Positions 36,327-45,291 of a DNA stretch of 64,000 bases are shown one piece after another (within the stretch, counting starts at the first letter, position 1; the number at the start of each line of letters is the position of its first letter). Source of the DNA: Burkholderiales bacterium (GTDB lineage: Bacteria; Pseudomonadota; Gammaproteobacteria; Burkholderiales; SG8-39). The stretch is from the NCBI GenBank assembly GCA_027493935.1, contig JAOSJV010000013.1:33936-97935 (forward strand), written 5' to 3'. The position numbers were made by a program, and so were the translations under genes. A model generated the notes under the pieces. That model was not told the DNA's origin and ran no database searches. It was given only the letters and a program-made list of their open reading frames with translations.

Positions 36327-36937
36327 CTGGTCCTCACTTCGTGGTTGGCGGACGGCCGCGCAGCGCGCTGCGGCGGTATCGTCCAGAGGTAGATCGTATC
36401 GCGCCCGAGCCGCACGGTCCTCTCCGGCGGCCAGTCGCGACCCATCGCGAAATCGTGCGAGACCACGCGCGTGCCCGGCGCGAGCTCGCGCAGGAGCTTC
36501 GGCTTGAGCCGCCGGTTCACCTCCGGCAACAGATAGAGCGTCACCACGGTCGCCTCGCGGATGTCGGCCTCGAAGAGATCGCCCACCAGGAACGTGACGC
36601 GATCGCCGACGCCGACCCGGTTCGCGATGTACTTCGCCTCGGAGATCCGCTCGGGATCGATGTCGATGCCGACACCGCGCGCGCCGTGCTGCCGCGCGGC
36701 AGTGACGACGATGCGCCCGTCCCCGCACCCGAGGTCGTAGACCACGTCATTGGCGCTGACGCCCGCGAGCTTCAGCATCTCCTCGACCACCGCCTGCCGG
36801 GTCGGCACGTAGGGCACGTCGAGCTGGCGCTGCGGCGGCACCTCCTCGACCGTGATCTGCGCGAGTGCGTGCGTGGCGGCAAGCGCCAGCGCCGCCAGCC
36901 AGGCGCCAACCGCCGCGCGACGCGCCGCAGCGCTCAC
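36323..36937 (-). CDS. Exported SAM-dependent methyltransferase-like protein, paralogue 1
   Basis: The 204-residue protein has an N-terminal hydrophobic leader (AAVGAWLAALALAATHALAQ). The methyltransferase core is VVYDLGCGDGRIVVTAARQH, GARGVGIDIDPERISEAKYI and FLVGDLFEADIREATVVTLY. The ending DWPPERTVRLGRDTIYLWTI resembles paralogue 2 throughout. The GTG start at 36937 overlaps the stop of the APC permease (GTGA), and the 3' end overlaps paralogue 2. The family is annotated as class-I methyltransferase of unknown substrate; the leader peptide makes periplasmic location likely. Confidence 0.85.
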   Translation of the reverse strand: MSAAARRAAVGAWLAALALAATHALAQITVEEVPPQRQLDVPYVPTRQAVVEEMLKLAGVSANDVVYDLGCGDGRIVVTAARQHGARGVGIDIDPERISEAKYIANRVGVGDRVTFLVGDLFEADIREATVVTLYLLPEVNRRLKPKLLRELAPGTRVVSHDFAMGRDWPPERTVRLGRDTIYLWTIPPQRAARPSANHEVRTR

Positions 36938-38310
36938 GGCAACTGCCTTGCGGGCGCGCTGCCGCGGTAGCGCAGGCCGATCGCGAGCACCGCCACGCCG
37001 ACGGCCAGCACGGCGACGCCCACCCACGCGCCGCGCCCCGTGTACGCGAGGCTGGAGTACAGCAGGTAGGCGCTCGACAGGCAGAAGACGGCCGGCGTCA
37101 GCGGATACAGCGGCACGCGGAAAGGCCGCTCGGCGTGCGGCTCGCGGACGCGCAGCACGACGAGCGAGGCACCCGCGAGCAGGAAGAAGAACCAGAACAC
37201 CGGCGCGGTGACCTCGATCATCGTCTGCAGGCCCCGGTTGCCGGTCGTCAGGGCGCCGAATGCGACGAGCGCGAGCGCGATCGCGCCCTGCGCGACGAGG
37301 GCGTTCACCGGAGTGCCGGTGCGCTCGTTCCACCGTCCCAGGAAGCCGAGCAGCGGCCAGTCGCGACCCAGTGCGTAGTTCGTGCGCGAACCCGCGATGA
37401 TGGTCGCGTTCGCGGACGTGGCGGCGGCGACCACGACCACCAGACTGATGATCGCCGCGCCGATGTCGCCCCAGGTGCGTGCGAGCAGATCCGCCGCCAC
37501 GGCCTGCGAGCCCGCCATGCCCGCCATGCCGAGCCCGCGCAGGTACGCGAGGTTCGTGAGGAGATACAGCGCGACGATCACCAGGATGCCGAACACGAGC
37601 GCGCGGACCATGTTGCGGCGCGCGTCCTTCACCTCGGCCGAGATGTACGCCGCCTCGTTCCAGCCGCCGTAGGTGAACAGCACCAGGACCATGGCGAGCC
37701 CGATTCCGGCGTGCCAGGGCTTGCCGCCGTCGGCCGCGGCCGCGGCCGCGGCCGGCGCCTCAGCGGGCGCGGCGACGAAGAGCCCCGCGACGATCACCAT
37801 CACCAGGCCCGCGACCAGCGCCGCGGTCAGCAGGTTCTGCGTCACGGCGCCGCGGCGCACACCGGCGATGTTGATCGCGGTGAGCGCGACGACCAGCAGA
37901 GCGGCATAGACTGCCGAGCCGAATCCGCCGAGCGGAAGGAAGCGCGCCACGTAATCGCCGAACACGAATGCGAGCGCGGCGATCGACGCGGTGGTGATCA
38001 CAATGACGCGCGCCCAGGCATACAGGAAGGAGAGCCTGCTTCCGTAAGCCCGCGTGATGAAATGGTAGTCGCCGCCTGCGTCGGGGAACGCGGTCGCGAG
38101 CTCGCCGTAGCAGAGCGCGCCGGCGAGCGAGACCAGTCCGGCGGCGATCCAGACGAGGATCATCATTCTTTCGCTCGCGACGCTGCCGGCGACGATCGAG
38201 GGCACCGCGAAGATGCCCGCGCCGATCACGATGCCGACGATGATCGCGATCGCGTCGGTGGTCGAGAGCACCGGGCGCGGTGCGCGGTCGGCGGGGGAGG
38301 TCGTGCTCAA
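36934..38310 (-). CDS. APC-family amino-acid permease
   Basis: This 458-residue protein has 12 helices. The signature is AIIVGIVIGAGIFAVPSIVA in helix 1, the conserved helix-6 region LFTYGGWNEAAYISAEVKDA and NMVRALVFGILVIVALYLLT. It is closest to the LAT/SLC7-like bacterial branch. The start is a TTG at 38310 (MSTTSPADRAPRP). The stop overlaps the GTG of the first exported methyltransferase, so permease and methyltransferases form a three-gene operon. An alanine-only stretch (PAAAAAAADGG) lies in one loop. Confidence 0.87.
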   Translation of the reverse strand: MSTTSPADRAPRPVLSTTDAIAIIVGIVIGAGIFAVPSIVAGSVASERMMILVWIAAGLVSLAGALCYGELATAFPDAGGDYHFITRAYGSRLSFLYAWARVIVITTASIAALAFVFGDYVARFLPLGGFGSAVYAALLVVALTAINIAGVRRGAVTQNLLTAALVAGLVMVIVAGLFVAAPAEAPAAAAAAADGGKPWHAGIGLAMVLVLFTYGGWNEAAYISAEVKDARRNMVRALVFGILVIVALYLLTNLAYLRGLGMAGMAGSQAVAADLLARTWGDIGAAIISLVVVVAAATSANATIIAGSRTNYALGRDWPLLGFLGRWNERTGTPVNALVAQGAIALALVAFGALTTGNRGLQTMIEVTAPVFWFFFLLAGASLVVLRVREPHAERPFRVPLYPLTPAVFCLSSAYLLYSSLAYTGRGAWVGVAVLAVGVAVLAIGLRYRGSAPARQLP

Positions 38311-38415
38311 GGGGGGAGCCTCGTCTTGGCGGCCGCGCGGGCCGAAAGCGCCCGCGCGGCCGCGCAGTGTAGCCGAACGGCGTCGATCGTTGGCGCCGCC
38401 GTCGCCCGGCTACAG

Positions 38416-39888
38416 TCAGCCGCTGCGGCCGCCGCGAAGCGCCTCGCGGGCCGCGTACGCCCCGAGGCGCCGGGGACGCCACCGCCCGGGTGCAGCGCCG
38501 GCCCGCAGAGGTGGAGTCCGCGAATCGGCGTCCGGTAGTGCGCGAGCGCGGCAACCGGGCGCATCCACAACGCCTGGTCGAGCGCGAGCTCGGCGTGGTG
38601 CATCTGGCCCTCCGGCCAGCCGAGGTCCGACTCGAGGTCGCGCGGCGTGCGCACCGTGCGCTCGAGCACCGCCGCGGCGCCGCCCGGCAGGTAGGCCGCG
38701 AGCGCTTGGACCACCCCGTCGACAAGCGCCGCGCGGCGGGCGGCATCCCAGTCGCCTTCGGCAAGCGCGTACGGCGCGTATTGCACGTGCACCTCGATTC
38801 GATGCCGGCCCGCCGCGTTCGCGGCCTGGCCATCGACATAGGCCTCGAGCGCGGGCCGCTGCGATACGCGCCCGTACTTCGCGTCGTCGTACGCGCGCTC
38901 GAGCGCGTCGAGCGACGGCGCCAGCGTGAGCGTCGCGAAGCCGGGATCGCGGTCGAGCAGGAGGTCGACGCGGGCGACGACGCCGCGCGCGCGGACGTTG
39001 CGCACCGCGCGCACGAGCTCCGGGTCGAGCCAGGCCGGGTCGACGAGCTCGAGCAGCGTGCGCCGCGGGCCGATCCCCGACACGACGCACTCGGCAACGA
39101 CCTCCTCGCCGGAGGCGAGCACGATGCTGGCGACGCCACCCGCGCGCACGGCGATCCGCGCGACCCGCACGCCGCGCCGGACGTCGATGCCGGGCAGCCG
39201 GGCGAGGACCGCGGCGACGTTCGACCGCGGCGGCCGGAACACGCCCGGCGGGCTGCCGGTGTGGCCGTGCAGCAGCGCGAACGCGCTGCCGCCCGAGCGC
39301 GGTCCCCGCGCGAGATGCATGACGCCGCCGAGGCCGAGCAGCCCCTTCAGCGCGTCGCTCTCGAACCAGTCGTCGAGAAGATCGGCTGCCGGCATCGGCA
39401 GCACCCGCAGCAGGTCCTCGACCGCCTTGCGGCCGAGCCCGCGCACGCGCCACGCGAGTCCCGCCATTCGCACGAGCTCGCCCGGCGAGCGCGCGAGCGG
39501 GTCGGGCGGCGGCCCGGCGTAAACGAGCTCGAGCGCGCGCGCGAGGCGCGCCATCCGCGCGCAGAACTGCGGCCAGCGCTCGGCGTCGCGCCGGCTCACC
39601 CGCGCGATCGACTCGACCGAGCGCGTCAGGTCGCGCGAGAGCTCGAGCCGGCCGCCGTCCGGGAGCGGCGCGACGCCCCAAGGGGTCGAGCCGGTGGACG
39701 ACGAGACCTTCCCGCGCGAGCGCGAGCTCGCGCACGACGCGCGGCGGAACCCAGCCCGGCTCCGAGGCGGGCGCGCCAGCGCTGTCGCGCTCGTCGATCA
39801 CCAGCACGCGCCGCCCCGCGCGCGCGAGGGCGTGGGCGGCGACGAGCGCGTCGGCGCCGGCGCCGATGACCACCGTGCGGGCGCTCAC
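38416..39888 (-). CDS. FAD-dependent oxidoreductase, PYROXD2/phytoene-desaturase-like, paralogue 2 (frame breaks near 39680 and 38480)
   Basis: A protein of about 490 residues. The FAD motif VVIGAGADALVAAHALARAG has lost one glycine position compared with paralogue 1. Further family regions are DLLDDWFESDALKGLLGLGG and PIRGLHLCGPALHPGGGVPG. An extra T near 39680 splits the N-terminal 70 residues (restored WGVAPLPDGG). A second break near 38480 hides the end AYAAREALRGGRSG*. The GTG start at 39888 overlaps the stop of paralogue 1. It may form a complex with paralogue 1; the substrate is unknown. Confidence 0.78.
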   Translation of the reverse strand: MSARTVVIGAGADALVAAHALARAGRRVLVIDERDSAGAPASEPGWVPPRVVRELALAREGLVVHRLDPLGRRAAPGRRPARALARPDALGRVDRAGEPARRRALAAVLRADGAPRARARARLRRAAARPARALAGRARANGGTRVARARARPQGGRGPAAGAADAGSRSSRRLVRERRAEGAARPRRRHASRAGTALGRQRVRAAARPHRQPAGRVPAAAVERRRGPRPAARHRRPARRAGRADRRARGWRRQHRARLRRGGRCRVRRVGDRPAAHAARARRPGLARPGARARGAQRPRARRRRPRRPPARPRSRLRDAHAGAVARRARARVRRREVRARIAAARARGLCRWPGRERGGPASNRGARAIRAVRACRRRLGCRPPRGACRRGGPSARGLPAGRRRGGARAHGAHAARPRVGPRLAGGPDAPRRARARPGVVDAPGCRARALPDADSRTPPLRAGAAPGRWRPRRLGAYAAREALRGGRSG

Positions 39889-41462
39889 GGCCGCTCCCCG
39901 AGCACGGTGAGCGCCGCGAGCCGTCCGGGCGCCCCCATCACGCCGCCGCCGGGATGCGTGCCCGAGCCGCACATGTAGAGGCCTTCGACCGGCGTGCGGT
40001 ACTTGGACCACCCGGGCGCCGGCCGCACGCTGAAGAGCTGCTGGAGCGAGAGCTCGCCCTGGAAGATGCTGCCCTCGGAGAGTCCGACGTCGCGCTCGAT
40101 GTCGGCCGGCGTCACCACCTGCCGGTGCAGGATGATCGACTTCAGGTTCGGCGCGTACTCGGCGAGCGTGTCGATCACCGCATCGCCGAGCGCCTCGCGC
40201 CGCGCGTCGGTCCAGCCGCCGTTCAGGTGGTAGGGCGCGTACTGCGCGAAGATCGACATGACGTGCTTGCCGGGCGGGGCCATCGACGGGTCGATCATCG
40301 ACGGGATCACGATGTCCATGTAGGGCCGGCGCGAGAACTCGCCGTACTTCGCCTGGTCGTACGCCCGCTCGAGGTACTCGACGCTCGGGCTGATCGAGAT
40401 CGCGCCGCGCAGGTGCGCGCCCCGCCCCGGCAGGCAGGTGAACTCGGGCAGGGCGTCGAGCGCGAGGTTCACCTTGGCCGAGGCGCCCCGGAACCGGAAG
40501 CGCCGCACCGCTTCGACGAGCTCGCCGGGCAGGTGCGCCTCGCCGACGAGCTCGAGGAAGGTGCGGCGCGGATCGGCGCTCGAGACGACGCGCGCCGCGC
40601 GGATCTCCTCGCCGCTTTCGAGGGCGACGCCGGTCGTGCGGCCGTTCTTGACCAGCACGCGCGCGACCGGCGCCCCGGTGCGGATCTCCGCGCCCCGAGC
40701 GCGCGCCGCCGAGGCGATCGCCGCGCTCACGGAGCCGTTGCCGCCCTTGGCGAAGCCCCACGCACGGAAGACGCCGTCGAGCTCGCCCATGTAGTGATGC
40801 AGCAGCACGTAGGCGGTGCCCGGCGAGCACGGGCCGAGGAGCATCCCGATGATCCCGCTCGCGGACTTGGTGCCCTTCAGCGCCTCGCTCTCGAACCACT
40901 CGTCGAGATAGTCGGCCGCGCTCATCGTGAGGAGCTTGTGCAGCGCGTGGAAGACGCCGCGACCGATGCCGCGGAAGTGGCGCGCGAGGCGCGCGAGACT
41001 GGCGAGGTCGCCGGGCGCGAGCGAGGCCGGGTCGGGTGGGACCGTGCCGAGCAGTGGCTTCACCGCGCGCGCCATCTGGTGCAAGGTGCGGCCGAACTCG
41101 TCGTAGGCCTCGGCGTCGCGCGGCGAGTGGCGGGCGAGCGCGCGGCGGTTCTGGTCGTGGTCGCTCCACTGCGCGAGGTGGTCGCCGTTCGCGAGCGGCG
41201 TCAGCGTGCTCTCGAGCGGCAGGACGTGCAGGCCGTGGCGCGGAAGCTCGAGGTCGCGGATGATCTCCGGCCTGAGTAGGCTCACCACGTACGAGTAGAC
41301 CGTGAACGTGAAGCCGGGGAACAACTGATCGCTGATCGCCGCGCCGCCGACGCGCTCGCGCCGCTCGAGCACGAGCACGCGCCGGCCGGCGCGCGCGAGG
41401 TACGCGGCGCACACCAGCCCGTTGTGGCCGCCGCCGATCACGATCGCGTCATAGGGCCTCAT
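39885..41462 (-). CDS. FAD-dependent oxidoreductase, PYROXD2/phytoene-desaturase-like, paralogue 1
   Basis: The 525-residue protein is intact in one frame. The dinucleotide motif is YDAIVIGGGHNGLVCAAYLA followed by ERRERVGGAAISDQLFPGF. Further family features are YLDEWFESEALKGTKSASGI and the C-terminal FAD contact LYMCGSGTHPGGGVMGAPGR. These enzymes are related to CrtI desaturases and PYROXD2; in proteobacteria without carotenoid genes nearby the substrate is unknown. It is translationally coupled to paralogue 2. No carotenoid genes are present in the window. Confidence 0.88.
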   Translation of the reverse strand: MRPYDAIVIGGGHNGLVCAAYLARAGRRVLVLERRERVGGAAISDQLFPGFTFTVYSYVVSLLRPEIIRDLELPRHGLHVLPLESTLTPLANGDHLAQWSDHDQNRRALARHSPRDAEAYDEFGRTLHQMARAVKPLLGTVPPDPASLAPGDLASLARLARHFRGIGRGVFHALHKLLTMSAADYLDEWFESEALKGTKSASGIIGMLLGPCSPGTAYVLLHHYMGELDGVFRAWGFAKGGNGSVSAAIASAARARGAEIRTGAPVARVLVKNGRTTGVALESGEEIRAARVVSSADPRRTFLELVGEAHLPGELVEAVRRFRFRGASAKVNLALDALPEFTCLPGRGAHLRGAISISPSVEYLERAYDQAKYGEFSRRPYMDIVIPSMIDPSMAPPGKHVMSIFAQYAPYHLNGGWTDARREALGDAVIDTLAEYAPNLKSIILHRQVVTPADIERDVGLSEGSIFQGELSLQQLFSVRPAPGWSKYRTPVEGLYMCGSGTHPGGGVMGAPGRLAALTVLGERP

Positions 41463-41464
41463 CC

Positions 41465-41640
41465 GTCCCCTCCTTGCCGAGGAGGGGTCCGGCCGCTGCG
41501 CGCCCACCTGCTCCCCTCCTTTTCAAGGGGGGGTCCGGCCGCAGGCCGGGGGGTGGTTGCAGCGGCCGCAGAACGTCCACCGCCACGCCGGCCGCTGCGC
41601 GCCCACCCCTCCTCGGCGCGGAGGGGCGAGGCGTGCCGGC
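41465..41640. repeat. Dispersed CCCCTCCT...GGCCGCAGGCCGG repeat, copy 1
   Basis: The gap holds two partly overlapping units: CCCCTCCTTTTCAAGGGGGG, then GTCCGGCCGCAGGCCGGGGG, GTGGTTGCAGCGG, and a closing CCACCCCTCCTCGGCGCGGA. The ends are inverted repeats of each other. A second copy lies at 48690-48816, also just after an operon end. It is non-coding. Confidence 0.75.
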
Positions 41641-41654
41641 CACGCGCTGCGCGC

Positions 41655-42842
41655 TCAGGCACGCTTGCGCTCCGGATCGAAGAACGGTTTCTTCACGACG
41701 CGCGCCGCGGCGCGCCGGCGCCGATGCTCGACGGTTACCTCGATCTCGAGCGTGGTGCCGGGCGCGGCCCAGCGCGACTGGACGTGCGCGAGGGCGATGT
41801 ACTGCTTGAGGAGCGGCGACCAGACGCCGCTCGTCGCGTAGCCGACCTGGCCGCCGCCGGCGTAGAGCGGCACGCTCGTGCGCCAGGCGGCGAGCGGCAC
41901 GCGCGGCGCGAGGCCGGCCTCGGCGAAGAGCCGCTCGAACGAATCCCAGTCGACCGCGATGCCGACGAAGCGCCACGCCGGTCCGCGCGCGGCCTCGGCC
42001 GCGAGCGCGTCGCGGCCGACGAACGTGTCCTTGCCGAGGTTCACCGTCCAGCCGAGATCGAGCTCGTAGGGCGAGGAGGTCTGACTCGCGACGAGCGCCT
42101 TGCGCGCCGACACGTAGTCGACGTCGAGCAGCATCAAGCCGGCCTCGATGCGCGCGACGTCGAGCGCCAGCATTCCGGCGGGCGTGATGCCGTGCGGCGT
42201 GCCCGCGGCGACGAGCGCGTCCCACACGGGCAGCGCGTCCGCCGCGTCGAGCCAGATCTCGTAGCCGAGATCGCCGGTGTAGCCGGTGCGCGAGATCGTG
42301 ACCGGATGCCCGGCGATCCGCGCCGGGGTCAGCCGGAAGTACTTGAGTCCGGCGAGGTCGGCGCCGCACGCCTGCTCGAGGATGTCGCGCGCGCTCGGCC
42401 CCTGCAGCGCGAGCGCCGCGGTGGCCTCGCTCGTGTCCTCGATCGAGACGTCGAGGCCGGCGGCGTTCGCCTCCAGCCAGCGCAGGCTCGGCTCGGCAGA
42501 GGTCACGCGAAAGACGTTGTCGTCGAGGCGCGCAATGGTGCCGTCGTCGAGCACCTTGCCGGCGGCGTCGCACCACGGCGTGTAGAGCACCTGACCGATG
42601 CCCGCGCGCGAGACGTCGCGCGGCACCATGCGGTCGAGCAGGCACGCCGCGTCCCTGCCGGCGACGAGATACTTGCAGAGCGGCGAGACGTCGAGGAGCG
42701 CGGCGGCGCTGCGGATCGCGTGATACTCGCGGCTGTGCGAGAGCTCGTAGCTCGACGCGACGACGTAGCCCGCCCAGCGCCGCCAGGCGTGGCTCGCGCA
42801 GAGCGCGGCGGTGCGCGCGTGAAACGGCGTGGTCCGCAGCAT
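41655..42842 (-). CDS. GcvT-like aminomethyltransferase family protein
   Basis: The 395-residue protein belongs to the folate-binding GcvT fold. Features include AAALLDVSPLCKYLVAGRDA, VLYTPWCDAAGKVLDDGTIA, ALQGPSARDILEQACG, ISRTGYTGDLGYEIWLDAAD and GMLALDVARIEAGLMLLDVD. A C-terminal barrel ends in EIEVTVEHRRRRAAARVVKK. It is not next to gcvH/gcvP, so it is unlikely to be the glycine-cleavage T protein. Related proteins demethylate sarcosine, dimethylglycine or DMSP with tetrahydrofolate as acceptor. It lies among flavoproteins that might feed or use the same substrate. Confidence 0.85.
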   Translation of the reverse strand: MLRTTPFHARTAALCASHAWRRWAGYVVASSYELSHSREYHAIRSAAALLDVSPLCKYLVAGRDAACLLDRMVPRDVSRAGIGQVLYTPWCDAAGKVLDDGTIARLDDNVFRVTSAEPSLRWLEANAAGLDVSIEDTSEATAALALQGPSARDILEQACGADLAGLKYFRLTPARIAGHPVTISRTGYTGDLGYEIWLDAADALPVWDALVAAGTPHGITPAGMLALDVARIEAGLMLLDVDYVSARKALVASQTSSPYELDLGWTVNLGKDTFVGRDALAAEAARGPAWRFVGIAVDWDSFERLFAEAGLAPRVPLAAWRTSVPLYAGGGQVGYATSGVWSPLLKQYIALAHVQSRWAAPGTTLEIEVTVEHRRRRAAARVVKKPFFDPERKRA

Positions 42843-42954
42843 GGGATCTTGCCGGCGCGCGGAAGCCTATCACACGGCCACAGGCGCACGAGGCGGGCGG
42901 CAGTGCGCGCCCTGCGCCGGCGCGATGCCCGCGCCGGCACAGGGCGCGTGCAAG

Positions 42955-44379
42955 TCAGGCCGGCGCCAGCCGGCTCGGCACGGGAACGTCGACGAACACG
43001 GTGTTCGACGGCGGGCTCGCCCGTCCCCCCGCAGTGCGCGCAAGGACGTGGTAGCGGTAGCGACGCCCGCCGAGCACCGTGGCGTCGATCCAGTGGTTCA
43101 CCTTCACCGCGTCGATCAGTCCGGCGTTGCCGTGGTCGTCCGCACGGTAGACGTCGTAGTAGCCGGCCTCGGGCGCCTTCGGCCACTTCAGCGCCACGCG
43201 CCCATCCTGCACCGTGGCCTCGAGCGCGCCGGCCCACGAGAGCGGCGCGTCGTCCGCAGCGGGGGCCTGCAACGCGCCTTGCGGCCACAGCGTGCAGATC
43301 ACCGGCCGATGGGCGCCGTCGAGCGCCTTGCACACGTTGCAGTAGTCGCACTGCACGATGCGGTCGAGCTCGCCGCGCCGCACTTTCGCGGGCCAGTCGG
43401 GGTCGGCGAGGAGCCCGCGCGCGATCGCCACGACGTCGGCCTTGCCTTCGGCCAACACCCGCTCGGCATCGGCCGGGTCGGACAGCTTGCCGGCGATGGC
43501 GACCGGCGTGGCGTGGCCGTGCGTGGCGAGAAACGCCTTGATGTCAGCGGCGAGTGGCACGTGCAGTCCGCGCGGAAGCCAGTCGCCGGGCATGGCGCGG
43601 TCGCCCGAATAGCCGGAGTAGGGAAACAGCACCTGCCCGGGCTCGTGCACCGCGTCCTCGAACTTGCCGCCGGCCGAGAGCGAGAGGTAGGCCGCGCCGA
43701 GCTCGGCGAGGCGCAGCGCGATCAGGCGCGACTCCTGCACCGTGTACCCATTCTTGATGAACTCCTCGCCGTTGAACCGCACGCCGATCGGGAAATCGTC
43801 GCCCGCCTTGCGCCGCGCGTTCTCCATCACGCGCCCGATCAGCCGCAACCGCCCCTCGAGGGTCTGTCCGCCGTGCGTATCGGTGCGCGGGTTGGTGCGC
43901 GAGAGGAACGAGGACAGCGTGTAGGCGTGCGCCGAGTGCAGCTCGGCGCCGTCGAACCCGGCCGCGCGGGCGCGCGCCGCCGCGTCGCCGAACTGCTCTA
44001 CGATGCGGTCGATTTCCTCGGGCGCGAGCATGTCGACGGTCTGTCGCCAGCCCGACCGCGCCACCTTGAGGAAGTGGATGATCTGCGGCACGACCTTCGC
44101 CTCGCCCGCGTCGTGGACGCGCCGCGCGAGCTCGCGCAAGCCCGGCACGAAGCGGTCGTCGCTGATGCGCAGCAGCGGTCCCGACTTGACGTGATGCACC
44201 GCCATCGCCTCGACCACGACCAGCCCGGCGCCGCCGCGTGCGTAGCGCTCGTAGCGCGCGATCACGTCCTCGGTAACGACGCCGTCCTCGCCGCAGAGGT
44301 GCGTGACCATCGCCGGGACCATGATGCGGTTGGGAACCGTCATCGCCTGCATCCGCAGCGGCTCGAAGAGCTTCGACAT
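42955..44379 (-). CDS. Old Yellow Enzyme-type flavin oxidoreductase with fibronectin-III tail
   Basis: The 474-residue protein has a complete FMN barrel: LFEPLRMQAMTVPNRIMVPA, the active-site block ELHSAHAYTLSSFLSRTNPR-TD, RFNGEEFIKNGYT and ADVVAIARGLLADPDWPAK. The Cys cluster IVQCDYCNVCK...PVICTLWP binds 4Fe-4S in the 2,4-dienoyl-CoA-reductase branch. In that branch an FAD/NAD domain normally follows. Here the last 95 or so residues instead look like a fibronectin-III module (GRVALKWPKAPEAGYYDVYR...RYHVLARTAGGRASPPSNTV). The second flavin domain is missing, so electrons must come from another partner. Confidence 0.83.
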   Translation of the reverse strand: MSKLFEPLRMQAMTVPNRIMVPAMVTHLCGEDGVVTEDVIARYERYARGGAGLVVVEAMAVHHVKSGPLLRISDDRFVPGLRELARRVHDAGEAKVVPQIIHFLKVARSGWRQTVDMLAPEEIDRIVEQFGDAAARARAAGFDGAELHSAHAYTLSSFLSRTNPRTDTHGGQTLEGRLRLIGRVMENARRKAGDDFPIGVRFNGEEFIKNGYTVQESRLIALRLAELGAAYLSLSAGGKFEDAVHEPGQVLFPYSGYSGDRAMPGDWLPRGLHVPLAADIKAFLATHGHATPVAIAGKLSDPADAERVLAEGKADVVAIARGLLADPDWPAKVRRGELDRIVQCDYCNVCKALDGAHRPVICTLWPQGALQAPAADDAPLSWAGALEATVQDGRVALKWPKAPEAGYYDVYRADDHGNAGLIDAVKVNHWIDATVLGGRRYRYHVLARTAGGRASPPSNTVFVDVPVPSRLAPA

Positions 44380-44466
44380 GCTTGCGCCTCCGTGATTGCT
44401 TCAGGGCGAACTTTCCCGGATACAGTGCTGCGCGGGATTAGCCCAGATCACGCTTTTGCGGCGTGC

Positions 44467-45291
44467 TCAGCCGCCGGCGATGCGCCCGAGCACCTCGGGA
44501 TCCATGCGGAAGCTGTGCGTCGCGTCGGGGTAGGCGCCCGCGCGCACCTCGGCGGCGTAGCGCTCGATCGCGCCGCGGATCAGCTCGCCCGCCTCCGCGT
44601 AGCGTTTGACGAAGCTCGGCGTGTACCCGGCGAAGAGGCCGACGAGGTCGTGGAAGACGAGCACCTGGCCGTCGGTCTGCGCACCGGCGCCGATGCCGAT
44701 GGTGGGGATCGCGATGCGTGCGGTGATGAGCGCGGCGAGCGGGGCCGGCACCAGCTCGAGCACCACGCCCCAGCAGCCCGCCGCCTCCATCGCGACGGCG
44801 CCCTCGAGCGCGCGCCGCGCGGTCTCCTCGTCTTTGCCCTGCAACTTGAAGCCGCCGAGCGAGGAGGCGGTCTGCGGGGTGAGGCCGACGTGACCGAGCA
44901 CCGGGACTCCCGCACGCACGAGCGCCGCCGCGATCGGCGCGACCTCGGTTCCACCTTCGAGCTTCACCGCGTCGGCGCCTGCCTCCTTCAGCAGTCGCCC
45001 GGCGTTCGCGATCGCCTGCTCGGCCGAAGTGAACGAGAGGAACGGCAGGTCGGCGACCAGGAACGCCTCGGGCGCGCCGCGCCGCGCCGCCTTCGTGTGG
45101 TGGACCATGTCGTCCATCGTTACCGGCACGGTCGAGTCGTAGCCGAGCACGACCATGCCGAGCGAGTCGCCGACCAGCAGCAGGTCGACGCCGGCTTGCG
45201 CGGCGATCCATGCGGTCGGGTAGTCGTACGCGGTCAACATCACCAGGCGCGCGCCCTTCCTGCGCTTGAGCTCGAGTACGGTGGGTTTCAT
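44467..45291 (-). CDS. panB: Ketopantoate hydroxymethyltransferase
   Basis: This 274-residue enzyme has the PanB motifs VMLTAYDYPTAWIAAQAGVD, LLLVGDSLGMVVLGYDSTVP, TMDDMVHHTKAARRGAPEAF and ADAVKLEGGTEVAPIAAALV, and the end FHDLVGLFAGYTPSFVKRYA. It forms ketopantoate from 2-oxoisovalerate and 5,10-methylene-tetrahydrofolate in pantothenate/CoA biosynthesis. panC is not adjacent. The ATG overlaps the stop of an upstream SDR gene (ATGA), which is unusual for panB. Confidence 0.93.
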   Translation of the reverse strand: MKPTVLELKRRKGARLVMLTAYDYPTAWIAAQAGVDLLLVGDSLGMVVLGYDSTVPVTMDDMVHHTKAARRGAPEAFLVADLPFLSFTSAEQAIANAGRLLKEAGADAVKLEGGTEVAPIAAALVRAGVPVLGHVGLTPQTASSLGGFKLQGKDEETARRALEGAVAMEAAGCWGVVLELVPAPLAALITARIAIPTIGIGAGAQTDGQVLVFHDLVGLFAGYTPSFVKRYAEAGELIRGAIERYAAEVRAGAYPDATHSFRMDPEVLGRIAGG

